A program made the translations under genes and the position numbers. This document shows positions 26,233 to 32,655 of a DNA stretch of 40,634 nt, piece after piece (positions within the stretch are counted from its first letter, which is position 1; each line of letters begins with the position of its first letter). The DNA is from a virus: IMG/VR virus record IMGVR_UViG_3300025736_000065, positions 1-40,634 of that record; one strand, written 5' to 3'. The notes below the pieces were generated by a model. The model worked only from the letters and a program-made list of their open reading frames with translations, searched no databases and was not told where the DNA came from.

Positions 26233-26481
26233 TTTGTTTAATTTATTAAGTTTATACTGTTGATATAATTAAAACAAGTATCATAAGTTGCAAGTTATTA
26301 AATCTTTATTTAAAATACAAATTTAATAGTTTATATAATCGGGGCCCGCTATGGTGGGCAGAATATACCCCGATTCAATCATTTAACGATTAACTGACAA
26401 TTTAATAAAACAACCCCTTCATCACCTCCCCTCTTTTTATCTGTCATTGCTTTTAAAAGTAGAAAGAGTTGTTTTGTATTA
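26233..26481. other. Intergenic region with nested inverted repeat
   Basis: No convincing protein gene lies here. The notable element is at 26337-26375: AATCGGGG pairs perfectly with CCCCGATT, and inside it GCCCGC pairs with GTGGGC around a TATG loop (one G-U when read as plus-strand RNA). Compared with the surrounding AT-rich DNA it is a GC island. It could be a structured RNA or a processing site; no T-run follows, so it is not a normal terminator. A 22-codon frame (26379-26447, minus) is present, but I do not call it. Confidence 0.45.
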
Positions 26482-26574
26482 TTATTTTCTTTTATTGTCT
26501 AATGTAGTCATGTAAATTAATATGTGGATAAATGCCAGGGCAAATAAGTACTGAATACAAGTGTCGTATGTCAT
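26482..26574 (-). CDS. Single-TM microprotein, 30 aa
   Basis: A 30-codon frame begins at ATG 26574-26572, overlapping the stop of the upstream secreted-protein gene as ATGA. The product, MTYDTCIQYLFALAFIHILI and then YMTTLDNKRK, is one hydrophobic helix with a charged end, so it should sit in the membrane. The coupling overlap is the main support. Function unknown; it may help or guard against the secreted protein it is coupled to. Confidence 0.55.
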   Translation of the reverse strand: MTYDTCIQYLFALAFIHILIYMTTLDNKRK

Positions 26575-26864
26575 TTTATCCGTTTTAACTTCATTATCCC
26601 ACGCCTATTGTATGTTATCTTTTTCATTTCACAATAAACAATCATTCCATAAACTTTTAACTCAAAATAGTCTGAATGATTAAAGATACAACTTATTCCC
26701 GATATTCCGGTTATCCTATCTACAAAATAATCAACTGATTCTATACTGTACATAGTATCTGTACAAATAAAATGCGGTGTTTCAATTACAATATAATAAG
26801 CAATTGAATCAGCTATTGAATTTAAACTAATGAACAATAATGACAATAATAATAATTTACTCAT
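26571..26864 (-). CDS. Secreted paralogue A (97 aa, signal peptide)
   Basis: I start this at ATG 26864 (MSKLLLLSLLFISLNSIAD), which gives a clean signal peptide. A longer frame to 26921 would overlap the neighbouring HTH gene. The mature part is closely similar to the product of 28327-28626: DSIAYYIVIETP against DSVAYLVVTENP, SDYFELK against SDYFELR, and the common ending YNRRG.KLKRIK. So the two arose by duplication and now flank three unrelated genes. There are a few Cys in the mature part. The function is unknown; export to the periplasm or surface is likely. Confidence 0.7.
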   Translation of the reverse strand: MSKLLLLSLLFISLNSIADSIAYYIVIETPHFICTDTMYSIESVDYFVDRITGISGISCIFNHSDYFELKVYGMIVYCEMKKITYNRRGIMKLKRIK

Positions 26865-26895
26865 CTTGTTTTGTATTACTTTTACTAGCATTTCA

Positions 26896-27117
26896 CTACA
26901 CTTCTGGTGAACTTTCTTCATCCTGATTTTCAGATTGTTTGCAGTTATTCAGGAATACGACATCAAAAGATACATTATATCCATTAATTACTACCAGTTT
27001 GCGGGCCCGGTACCATCTCCTGATAGTCTCGGGACAAACACCTAGTAATTCACAAGTTGTAACCGGGTTTCCGATTATCTTCTTCTTGCCTTTCTTTTCG
27101 AGAATTACTGTTATCAT
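26896..27117 (-). CDS. Small helix-turn-helix protein (excisionase/MerR-like), 73 aa
   Basis: The central part (VTTCELLGVCPETIRRWYRARKL, then VVINGYNVSF) matches a winged helix-turn-helix of the excisionase/MerR type: a short helix, turn, recognition helix with ETIRRWY, and a wing. The protein has a basic N-terminus (LEKKGKKKII) and an acidic tail. It could regulate this accessory block or act in excision, but no integrase is in the window. It lies between two signal-peptide genes. Confidence 0.65.
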   Translation of the reverse strand: MITVILEKKGKKKIIGNPVTTCELLGVCPETIRRWYRARKLVVINGYNVSFDVVFLNNCKQSENQDEESSPEV

Positions 27118-27118
27118 C

Positions 27119-27610
27119 TTATTTACTTATTTGTTCCCATTTCCAAATATAAAATCCTTCACGGCTTGGCTTTTCGTTCTTTACTGAGCATACATATTTA
27201 CGCTTAACTTCGTATTTAATATCTGTTTGATGTTGGTTGTCAATCATACTACTGAGTATAGGACCAGGACGCCAGTTACTAATCGTATCATATGTAAGCG
27301 ATGAATTACCCCAATCGTTGAAAATAATACCAGTTGAAGTATAATTGTATGTTCCATGATCTACCAAATGGCTTTTACATTCAACATCTACCCAAACCGT
27401 GTCGGAAGTATTCCCGTAAGAATATTTAATCAACTCTCCTGAATCAGAATAAACCGGAATCAGTTTTGTTTTAACGTTACCAACTTGCCAAACAGTGTCC
27501 GGCGTTTCAGTGTTACAATACTCAATGTAATTTTTGTAATCTTGTTTTGTCTGTGCAGGAGTAATCATTGTGATTAACAACGCTGCAATAATAAATAGTA
27601 GTTTTTTCAT
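27119..27610 (-). CDS. Secreted hypothetical protein, 163 aa
   Basis: MKKLLFIIAALLITMITPAQ is a signal peptide ending in AQ, as common in Bacteroidota. The mature 143 aa are beta-rich with many Trp and Tyr (DTVWQVGNVKTKLIPVYSDSG, then DTVWVDVECKSH, EGFYIWKWEQ) and three Cys. Such compact aromatic domains may bind sugar or protein, but I recognise no family. It lies immediately downstream of the GH16 gene in the same direction (3-nt gap), so they are probably co-expressed. Confidence 0.65.
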   Translation of the reverse strand: MKKLLFIIAALLITMITPAQTKQDYKNYIEYCNTETPDTVWQVGNVKTKLIPVYSDSGELIKYSYGNTSDTVWVDVECKSHLVDHGTYNYTSTGIIFNDWGNSSLTYDTISNWRPGPILSSMIDNQHQTDIKYEVKRKYVCSVKNEKPSREGFYIWKWEQISK

Positions 27611-27613
27611 AAT

Positions 27614-28330
27614 TTAGTTTTTATATGCTTTAACTGATTCAATAACCATTTTGGTGTTATTATTACCGCCTGTATCTGCATTGTTCAATAACAGATAGCA
27701 GGGTTCAGGGGAAGTGAACTCAGGATGTTTATCTTTGAAATCCACAACCAAAATCCGGTCTATGTAAATCCTGTAACCTCCTGGCAGTAATTCACAGGCG
27801 AATTTATGAAGTTTTTCATCGTACTTGCACACTTTACTAGCTGCTTGGTGTTTTGCATGGCCATCTTTATTATCAGGAGTACAGTAATGGATTGCCGGCT
27901 TGAAATAACCGTGCATAACCTCCATAATGTCCACTTCAGGAATAATAATGCCGCCTTTTCGAAGCAGCCATATTGCGGGCCATGAATCGCAAAGTCTTGC
28001 CTCTATTTCCCATATTCCATAAATCATTGAGAATACAGTTTCAACCATACAGGACTTAAAATTAACTTTTTTATTGGTAAACTGCCAGTTCGAATGAGTT
28101 ACAGGATTATGAACACATTCTATATTTAACCCATTTTTACTGATATAGGCATACCTTGAATCAAACCAAACATCGTTATGGTTGTAGAACTCGTTGTGGT
28201 GAACTTTGAGCCCCCACAATGAATCAAAATTATTTTCATAAAGCAATTTGCCGGAAAAATTCTTCCTACTAGCAAATAACCTAAAATACCTATACCTAAT
28301 AGCGAGTAACCAATTTTTGAACTTATTCAT
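27614..28330 (-). CDS. Glycoside hydrolase family 16 enzyme (endo-beta-glucanase/agarase-like)
   Basis: GH16 enzymes cut internal beta-linkages in polysaccharides such as laminarin, agar, carrageenan and lichenan. The family signature E-[ILV]-D-[IVAF]-x-E is intact as EVDIME (residues 132-137: nucleophile E132, acid/base E137). Before it come YGIWEIEARL (104-113) and WPAIWLL (117-123), both GH16 hallmarks. At 238 aa it is about a single catalytic domain. The N-terminus (MNKFKNWLLAIRYRYFRLFA) is amphipathic and basic, not a clean signal peptide. It overlaps paralogue B by 4 nt and sits among secreted proteins, not fibres. The substrate cannot be told from sequence. Confidence 0.88.
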   Translation of the reverse strand: MNKFKNWLLAIRYRYFRLFASRKNFSGKLLYENNFDSLWGLKVHHNEFYNHNDVWFDSRYAYISKNGLNIECVHNPVTHSNWQFTNKKVNFKSCMVETVFSMIYGIWEIEARLCDSWPAIWLLRKGGIIIPEVDIMEVMHGYFKPAIHYCTPDNKDGHAKHQAASKVCKYDEKLHKFACELLPGGYRIYIDRILVVDFKDKHPEFTSPEPCYLLLNNADTGGNNNTKMVIESVKAYKN

Positions 28331-28626
28331 TTTATTCGTTTTAGTTTAATCCTGCCCCTCCTATTATAAACAACCCTTTTCTTCTCGCAATAAATAACAA
28401 CACCACAGCTTCTTAACTCAAAATAGTCTGAATAATGAAGTATATTCCCAACTCCTGGCACCCCAAATATGTATTCGACTAGGTAATTAACCGAATCGAT
28501 ACTATGTAGTGTATCTGAACGGATGGTACGTGGGTTTTCTGTTACCACAAGGTAGGCAACAGAGTCATATTGTGCTTTAATACTTATGCTTACGAGTAAG
28601 AATAGTACAAATAGTAGTATTTTCAT
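28327..28626 (-). CDS. Secreted paralogue B (99 aa, signal peptide)
   Basis: MKILLFVLFLLVSISIKAQ is a signal peptide. The mature protein pairs with the product of 26571-26864 over its whole length: DSVAYLVV, SDTLHSIDSVNYLVEYIFG, YSDYFELRSCGVVIYCEKK and YNRRGRIKLKRIK. The matching ends and conserved CE/Tyr-rich middle point to a small folded domain. It overlaps the GH16 start by 4 nt. Being repeated on either side of the HTH, secreted and GH16 genes suggests a duplicated cassette boundary. Function unknown. Confidence 0.7.
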   Translation of the reverse strand: MKILLFVLFLLVSISIKAQYDSVAYLVVTENPRTIRSDTLHSIDSVNYLVEYIFGVPGVGNILHYSDYFELRSCGVVIYCEKKRVVYNRRGRIKLKRIK

Positions 28627-28630
28627 AGCA

Positions 28631-28813
28631 TTAAGTTAATTCAACTAATACGCAATTACACCCTTCCCTCCTTCGAACAATCTCCTTTTTCAAAAGGCTA
28701 TCCAATTCCTGAACGGTTCCCTCTCCAAATTTCGCGCGGAGTTTTATTAAGGAGAAGAAGGGCCACCTTGTTTCCTTAAATATTGATTCCATGTATTCGA
28801 GTATCTCAGGCAT
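28631..28813 (-). CDS. Hypothetical protein, 60 aa
   Basis: I use ATG 28813 (MPEILEYMESIFKETRWP); a TTG at 28831 in the same frame would add six residues. The protein is helical and looks like a winged-helix half (FSLIKLRAKFGEGTVQELDSLLKKEIVRRREG), with a final strand CNCVLVELT. It might be a small regulator or DNA-binding adaptor, but no family is certain. It is the first gene of the secreted-protein operon, 4 nt before paralogue B. Confidence 0.6.
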   Translation of the reverse strand: MPEILEYMESIFKETRWPFFSLIKLRAKFGEGTVQELDSLLKKEIVRRREGCNCVLVELT

Positions 28814-29292
28814 GGCTTCCGATAATGCCAATCTTTATTTTCTTGTGCTTATCCATAGTCTTTTGTTGCATTACCCCGTAAAACTACAATATATTTAAAC
28901 CAATTCCAATACTTTAAGAAAAAATATTCCCGCCCCACTCAGTAAACCAATACACGGCAGAGCCGTCGGCGGCAAATTTCAAACAAACATGTTCCAGGGA
29001 AATACATGCACTCATTTAAATTATTCCCAATCCCAATAATACCAAATAAATGTTATCAAACATTCTAAAGGAGGTCGAATTAGCCCCGTAGGTGAGATAA
29101 GTATGAGAAAAGGTAGAACGGTGCCGGAAATCAAGGGGAGGATATAGGGGGTTGCGGGATGAAGCCCATGGGGGTGAAATTGGGTTTGGCTGTGTAGTCG
29201 AATTACCTTTTGACAATTATATAATACCCAGGCATAGGAATAAAAGCTATTATTTTTAGGGGTGGGGGGGGGTAGTGGTGCTATGGTACGGC
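28814..29292. other. Intergenic region with G-rich, plus-strand purine stretch
   Basis: No reliable gene was seen in these 479 nt. An open frame on the minus strand (29016-29216) has unlikely composition and no leader. The segment 29060-29180 is unusually G- and A-rich on the plus strand (for example GGGGAGGATATAGGGGGTT). At 29259-29272 there is a G4-T-G9 run, which could form a G-quadruplex or cause slippage. A weak TAnnTTG-like element lies near 28890 on the minus strand. It may hold a promoter for the secreted-protein operon. Confidence 0.4.
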
Positions 29293-29655
29293 TTACCTAT
29301 TGAGTATAGATGAGTGAACGTACTTTAGTTCTAATGAAGACACTGATCTGTATCGCTCACTGTTTAGAATAACGGTACATTTTGAATGCTTACCATTACC
29401 ATTGAGTCGCGGCATATGTTTAACGATTAGTTCCCTTTCTTTTATCTTGGCCTGCTTCTGTGTAGCCATTGAAAACATATCTATCTTATCGAAAGGTTTA
29501 TGGTATCGATGCGCTTTGAATCGTTTATATATATTCCTGGAGCAGCCAACATAAACCACTTCTTTATTGTGTATCAGTGAATAAACAAAATAGATTCCTT
29601 TCAATTCCTTCAGTTTAACAGTTATATCCCCCGGCACTAGCTCAATATACATCAT
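29293..29655 (-). CDS. GIY-YIG family nuclease
   Basis: The 120-aa protein has the GIY-YIG order: GIYFVYSL (20-27), VVYVGCS (33-39), catalytic Arg in KRFKAH (R45) and a metal-binding Glu in KERELIVKHMPRLN (E73 or E75), followed by PxLN. This is the whole catalytic domain with hardly any extra DNA-binding region, as in free-standing phage GIY-YIG proteins. It could be a homing endonuclease, a host-DNA degrading enzyme or a repair nuclease. Two ATG codons start it in tandem; either may be used. It is isolated between two long intergenic regions, which fits a mobile homing gene. Confidence 0.85.
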   Translation of the reverse strand: MMYIELVPGDITVKLKELKGIYFVYSLIHNKEVVYVGCSRNIYKRFKAHRYHKPFDKIDMFSMATQKQAKIKERELIVKHMPRLNGNGKHSKCTVILNSERYRSVSSLELKYVHSSILNR

Positions 29656-29804
29656 GTCTCAATTACTTAAATTATCATATAGTTTGTTTGTCTTATAATA
29701 TACATTGTGTTTAATATTGTTAAGTAGAACAAACACAATAGGCGCATCATATGTCGTTATCAGCACGTTGCGGAGGTGTGCTTTAATTATAATTGTCCTA
29801 TCTG

Positions 29805-29835
29805 CAAATGTAAGTATAATAATTTAATTACACAA
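29805..29835 (-). promoter_or_regulatory. Candidate Bacteroidota promoter before the GIY-YIG gene
   Basis: On the minus strand TTG (29835-29833) is followed by 20 nt and TACATTTG (29812-29805), matching TTG-N20-TAnnTTTG. It would produce a leader of about 145 nt ahead of the nuclease gene. The -7 element is perfect, but the -33 box is only TTG, so confidence is moderate. Confidence 0.5.
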
Positions 29836-29871
29836 CATGAGCCCTTATGCGGGCCACACATAAATTGTCAC

Positions 29872-29900
29872 TATGTCAGGCCTATTTTTGAGGTGACATA
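29872..29900. other. Hairpin TATGTCA / TGACATA
   Basis: A perfect 7-bp inverted repeat (29872-29878 with 29894-29900) encloses CCT and AGG, which pair further inside. It sits upstream of the candidate minus-strand promoter at 29805. It could be an operator palindrome or part of a structured RNA together with GCCC-TTATGC-GGGC just before it. No T-run follows. Confidence 0.4.
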
Positions 29901-30065
29901 ATATAGCATAATGATACTGTATTCGTGTGTTTACTGACTATGTGTAAATGTTAAATAGATAGTTTGTTTACCCCGTGCAGGAATGATACTAACCGACTGA
30001 TAATAAGCCATTATTGAAATAACGCTATTTTCATGTTATTGTTAACCAGATAGGCAATAAGCAAC

Positions 30066-30095
30066 AAAAAACCCTGATTAAATGAATAACCAGGG
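30066..30095 (-). terminator. Intrinsic terminator after the second TerS-like gene
   Basis: On the minus strand CCCTGGTT pairs with AATCAGGG (8 bp with one G-U) around an 8-nt loop and is directly followed by TTTTTT. It lies about 35 nt past the stop of the gene at 30129-30650. This closes the minus-strand transcript from 31645 and isolates it from the GIY-YIG gene. Confidence 0.8.
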
Positions 30096-30128
30096 CTCTA
30101 ACCTATAAACTAAACCTATGAAAAAAAA

Positions 30129-30650
30129 CTATCCTTTATTCAATATGTTGCTAATGTCTGGATTTGACACATTGATTATTGGGGTGATCTGTTTGCCGTC
30201 GCTTGTAATATCCTGTTGGTCCTTGTATCCCTGTATTCTACTAACCAACATAGGATTAAGTAAATTCAACAATCCTCCTTGAGTATGATTTATGCGAATT
30301 ATGTCGTCCACATACGTGAAGATTGGAAAAAATTCTTTATACGCTTCGTCCCCTCTATAGTTGCGAAAAGTCCTTGAATCAATCTGTAAATGTTGACATA
30401 GTTCTTCTATCGTATAAGGTGCATCTATTTCTATGTCGATAATTGTTCCGGCTCCTGGTCCTGATTTAATGAATTCCTTTTTAACCCATTGCGGGCGGGG
30501 TTTTTGGAAGTACTCATTACATAAGTCCAAAAAGGCTTGTGTTCCTTCAGGGGTAGATGAAAACAGTTTATCCCTTCCTGATTTGGTACGCATCTTCCAA
30601 CATTGATTTCCTACGTGGTTAGGGTGCTTATCGCCTTTCTTTGCTACCAT
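30129..30650 (-). CDS. Second TerS-like DNA-packaging protein (P22 gp3-like)
   Basis: The 173-aa protein begins with a basic MVAKKGDKHPNHVGNQ. It then has the pattern of P22 gp3-type packaging proteins: a first helix with TQAFLDLCNEYFQ, then YTIEELCQHLQIDSRTFRNYRG (helix-turn-helix), a helix DDIIRINHTQGGLLNLLNP, and the end VSRIQGYKDQQDITSDGKQ that is typical of small terminases from Bacteroidota phages. TerL here already has a TerS partner at 24833-25300 of a different family, so this one is an extra or a relic. It carries its own terminator. An alternative is a non-packaging DNA-binding regulator. Confidence 0.7.
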   Translation of the reverse strand: MVAKKGDKHPNHVGNQCWKMRTKSGRDKLFSSTPEGTQAFLDLCNEYFQKPRPQWVKKEFIKSGPGAGTIIDIEIDAPYTIEELCQHLQIDSRTFRNYRGDEAYKEFFPIFTYVDDIIRINHTQGGLLNLLNPMLVSRIQGYKDQQDITSDGKQITPIINVSNPDISNILNKG

Positions 30651-30671
30651 ATCTTTAAATTTTACTAGGCT

Positions 30672-31142
30672 TTATGAATTAATTATATTTGATTGATTGG
30701 ATAGTTCGATTATCTGTAGTGTCTTGTTTGCGGCTGTTTCGCAATCTTTCATCTCCCTAACTGTGGTTTTGTACTTGATAGCATAATCTTTCATTGTTTC
30801 GCCTGGTTTGGGCGGACTACTGTTCTTATTCATCCAGTGGGGAAAGTCGTATTTTAACAAACAATTCTTTTCGTATGCTATGCGGGCATTGTATGCACGT
30901 TGAAAGTTTTTAAATTTCTGTGCTGCCTGGTCCTGGTGCTTGGTTTGAGTATCTTCTTTTTGTGGCATAGATTTTTTGTTTTCCTTTGACTTGTTTAATA
31001 AAGAGTCCATTTGATTAGAATGTATTTTCATTAACTGTTCCGGAGTAATTTTCTTTATGGGTTCCTTTGCCTTTGTTGTATCCTGCTGAACATTGGCAGT
31101 GAAGGCGAATAATAAAATTAATATGGTTGCAAAAATTTTCAT
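30672..31142 (-). CDS. Secreted, charged helical protein, 156 aa
   Basis: MKIFATILILLFAFTANVQ is a probable signal peptide; there is no lipobox Cys. The mature part is very polar, with coiled-coil-like Lys/Glu/Gln runs (EQLMKIHSNQMDSLLNKSKEN, then QAAQKFKNFQRAYNARIAYEKN) and two Cys near the C-terminus. Together with the downstream membrane-protein genes it looks like a lysis-type module (outer spanin or similar), but there is no endolysin here. The function is not established. Confidence 0.55.
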   Translation of the reverse strand: MKIFATILILLFAFTANVQQDTTKAKEPIKKITPEQLMKIHSNQMDSLLNKSKENKKSMPQKEDTQTKHQDQAAQKFKNFQRAYNARIAYEKNCLLKYDFPHWMNKNSSPPKPGETMKDYAIKYKTTVREMKDCETAANKTLQIIELSNQSNIINS

Positions 31143-31146
31143 TTCT

Positions 31147-31350
31147 TTATTTGTCTTTTATAAATTGAATAATTTTGCCGTTCAATTGTTGTTGGTCCAT
31201 TAAAAGCTGGTGATTTTGTTCTGCAATCTTCTTTGTTTGCTTCACTTCGCTGTAGAATATGCCGGCGGCGAATATCCAACCCGCAATACTGGCAATGGAA
31301 ATAATTAAACTAATATTATTTTTTAAACTGAACTCTTTACTCTGTGCCAT
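31147..31350 (-). CDS. Single-TM protein with short coiled coil, 67 aa
   Basis: It has one membrane segment at residues about 11-33 (NISLIISIASIAGWIFAAGIF). A coiled coil follows (YSEVKQTKKIAEQNHQLLMD, then QQQLNGKIIQFIKD). The architecture is like the lysis cassette protein at 1617-1889 but the sequences differ. A holin or spanin-type function is possible. It lies 4 nt upstream of the secreted protein gene 30672-31142 and is likely co-transcribed with it. Confidence 0.6.
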   Translation of the reverse strand: MAQSKEFSLKNNISLIISIASIAGWIFAAGIFYSEVKQTKKIAEQNHQLLMDQQQLNGKIIQFIKDK

Positions 31351-31430
31351 TGTAATTTGATTTGAAGAACTTGGCAGGGCTTATATGCTATAGCGTGCCT
31401 GCCCTTTACTTTGTTAGTGTTCTTTGTATC

Positions 31431-31550
31431 TTAATTTTGTGCAAATTTTTTAAATTCAAATAAATCTACCTTTATTCCTTGGCTAATATTGAATAATCCT
31501 GATGTTCTCAAGACGTTCTCATTAACCGATATTTTATTTTTTATTTTCAC
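31431..31550 (-). CDS. Small basic protein, 39 aa, GTG start
   Basis: GTG 31550-31548 overlaps the stop TGA of the upstream TM microprotein (GTGA), which is the reason I prefer it over the longer TTG-started frame to 31616. The product (MKIKNKISVNENVLRTSGLF, then NISQGIKVDLFEFKKFAQN) is basic and has no membrane segment. It is a possible small regulator. Without the coupling overlap it would be doubtful. Confidence 0.45.
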   Translation of the reverse strand: MKIKNKISVNENVLRTSGLFNISQGIKVDLFEFKKFAQN

Positions 31551-31645
31551 CACAATTTTATAATATACCAGAAAACAGTTAACGCAATTCCGGTTAAAAT
31601 AAGCCAAACCAGCCAATTAGGAACATTTGTAAGAACCATTTTCAT
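31547..31645 (-). CDS. Single-TM microprotein, 32 aa
   Basis: The frame starts at ATG 31645 (a second ATG at 31639) and reads MKMVLTNVPNWLVWLILTGI and then ALTVFWYIIKLW, one strongly hydrophobic helix with Trp-rich ends. It ends at TGA 31549-31547, coupled to the next gene. It is the first gene of the minus-strand group that ends at the terminator at 30066. Likely a small membrane protein of holin or toxin type; no family known. Confidence 0.6.
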   Translation of the reverse strand: MKMVLTNVPNWLVWLILTGIALTVFWYIIKLW

Positions 31646-31698
31646 ATTGCAATATAGTTAAAATCTATCGAGAATAATATTTTCATAGTCTTGATTTA

Positions 31699-31716
31699 TT
31701 AACAATGTGTTGTTAA
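31699..31716. promoter_or_regulatory. 18-bp perfect palindrome in the divergent control region
   Basis: TTAACAA at 31699-31705 and TTGTTAA at 31710-31716 flank a 4-bp centre. It lies in the 284-bp gap between the minus-strand group (31645) and the plus-strand early genes (31930). A palindrome of this size here is a good candidate operator for a dimeric repressor, possibly the XRE protein at 35181. Promoter boxes were not clear in this gap. Confidence 0.5.
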
Positions 31717-31929
31717 ACATACAATTAGGACCGGTTCCGGGTGAAAATAGTTGGCTAAATAGTTGTAGGTTATTACTAAATATAGTACTTTTAAGTATTG
31801 AAATAAGGGTAATTATCCACCTGTTTAGCGGCAATCAGAAGACAAACAACCGCATAACCGTAACAAATCTATTAGATGTTTGCCGGGAATTTGTTAGTAT
31901 AAGATGTTTAATAATTAAAACTAAATAAG

Positions 31930-32028
31930 ATGAAAACCGAGAAACTAAATTTTAAAGAAATTGCAATATGTGTTTTATCTGGGATTATTTGCGCTGCTAT
32001 CGGCTTGTTATTCATGTTGGCAATATAA
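31930..32028 (+). CDS. Single-TM microprotein, 32 aa, first early gene
   Basis: An ATG after the leader AATTAAAACTAAATAAG opens a frame of 32 codons: MKTEKLNFKEIAICVLSGII and then CAAIGLLFMLAI. It has one hydrophobic helix from about residue 11 and a charged N-terminus. The same leader style precedes the other early genes, which supports translation. Probably an early membrane protein (superinfection exclusion or host-membrane effector); this is only a guess from location. Confidence 0.6.
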   Translation: MKTEKLNFKEIAICVLSGIICAAIGLLFMLAI

Positions 32029-32034
32029 CCTTTC

Positions 32035-32090
32035 ACCCTGTTTAATTACTTGAAAATAAAGTGATGTAAATATTGACTATTTAACAGGGT
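32035..32090. other. Imperfect inverted repeat between two early genes
   Basis: ACCCTGTTTAA (32035-32045) pairs with TTTAACAGGGT (32080-32090) with one mismatch, enclosing 34 nt. It follows the 31930-32028 gene and precedes the leader of the 32122 gene. It could be a terminator-like or antitermination structure, or a binding site for two protein dimers; there is no T-run after it. Confidence 0.4.
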
Positions 32091-32121
32091 ACTAAATTTT
32101 AAACCTAAAAAACTAAATAAG

Positions 32122-32532
32122 ATGGAAAATTTAAAATTACATGAATTTGCTTATAATAAAGCTAATAAGGATGGTAAAAGTTTTTTACTTGATTATGTAA
32201 ATGAAAAATATAATAAAATTTTAAATATATTTGATACCAACCGTAGCTGGTTTTTTATCCAAGCTAAAAGTATTAATACTGGCAATGTCTATTTTTATTC
32301 TATATCTTACAAAGACAGTGGCGCCAGTAGTTCACATTTCGGGGATGCTTCACACCTTCAGAGTGTTTTTAATAACGTTGGAATTAATAAAAAACCTATT
32401 GTTAAAATTTGCCCAAACGGTATGATAAAATATTTTGATTGTAATGGCAAGCGTAATTTAATCCATCCAACCGGATTTTATAATCAAAAAAATGATAAAT
32501 TATTAAATAAAGATTATTTGGTAATTTATTAA
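32122..32532 (+). CDS. Hypothetical early protein, 136 aa
   Basis: This 136-aa soluble protein is preceded by a very good A-rich leader. It is rich in Lys, Asn and Tyr, with alternating beta-like segments (RSWFFIQAKSINTGNVYFYSISY, then GINKKPIVKICPNGMIKYFDCNG) and a short N-terminal helix. No motif. It belongs to the early, host-takeover-type gene group; the function is unknown. Confidence 0.65.
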   Translation: MENLKLHEFAYNKANKDGKSFLLDYVNEKYNKILNIFDTNRSWFFIQAKSINTGNVYFYSISYKDSGASSSHFGDASHLQSVFNNVGINKKPIVKICPNGMIKYFDCNGKRNLIHPTGFYNQKNDKLLNKDYLVIY

Positions 32533-32655
32533 TTTCATTCCTTGTAAATATAGAACTATGTCGGGATCGTAACTTTATATTTTGCCCTTTGGTTGGTGTT
32601 TTGTTATTATATGTAAGAATTGTAATAAAATTTATTAAACCTAAAAAATAATATT

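Larger units (their letters stand above)
29656..30065. other. Intergenic region, mostly structured non-coding DNA
   Basis: I find no gene in these 410 nt. The region holds a possible minus-strand promoter (29805-29835), a GCCC/GGGC hairpin at 29841-29854 and a longer hairpin at 29872-29900. A stretch of TGTGTTTAC-like repeats lies around 29935-29970. It separates the second TerS-like gene's terminator from the GIY-YIG gene. Confidence 0.4.

Noticed and set aside
26379-26447. 22-codon minus-strand frame (MTDKKRGGDEG)
   Set aside because: Too short, no coupling and no leader; it overlaps the structured element region.
29016-29216. 66-codon frame on the minus strand
   Set aside because: Its Pro/Ser/Thr-rich translation mirrors the G-rich plus strand, and it has no leader or neighbours; likely chance.
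30118-30285. Plus-strand ATG with an early-type leader (ACCTATAAACTAAACCT) opposite the second TerS-like gene
   Set aside because: The frame of about 55 codons is antisense to a well-supported gene; the leader resemblance seems accidental.
31707-31928. Plus-strand frame starting at GTG in the divergent control region
   Set aside because: It begins inside the 18-bp palindrome and has no ATG and no leader; the 31930 ATG with a good leader is the better gene start.
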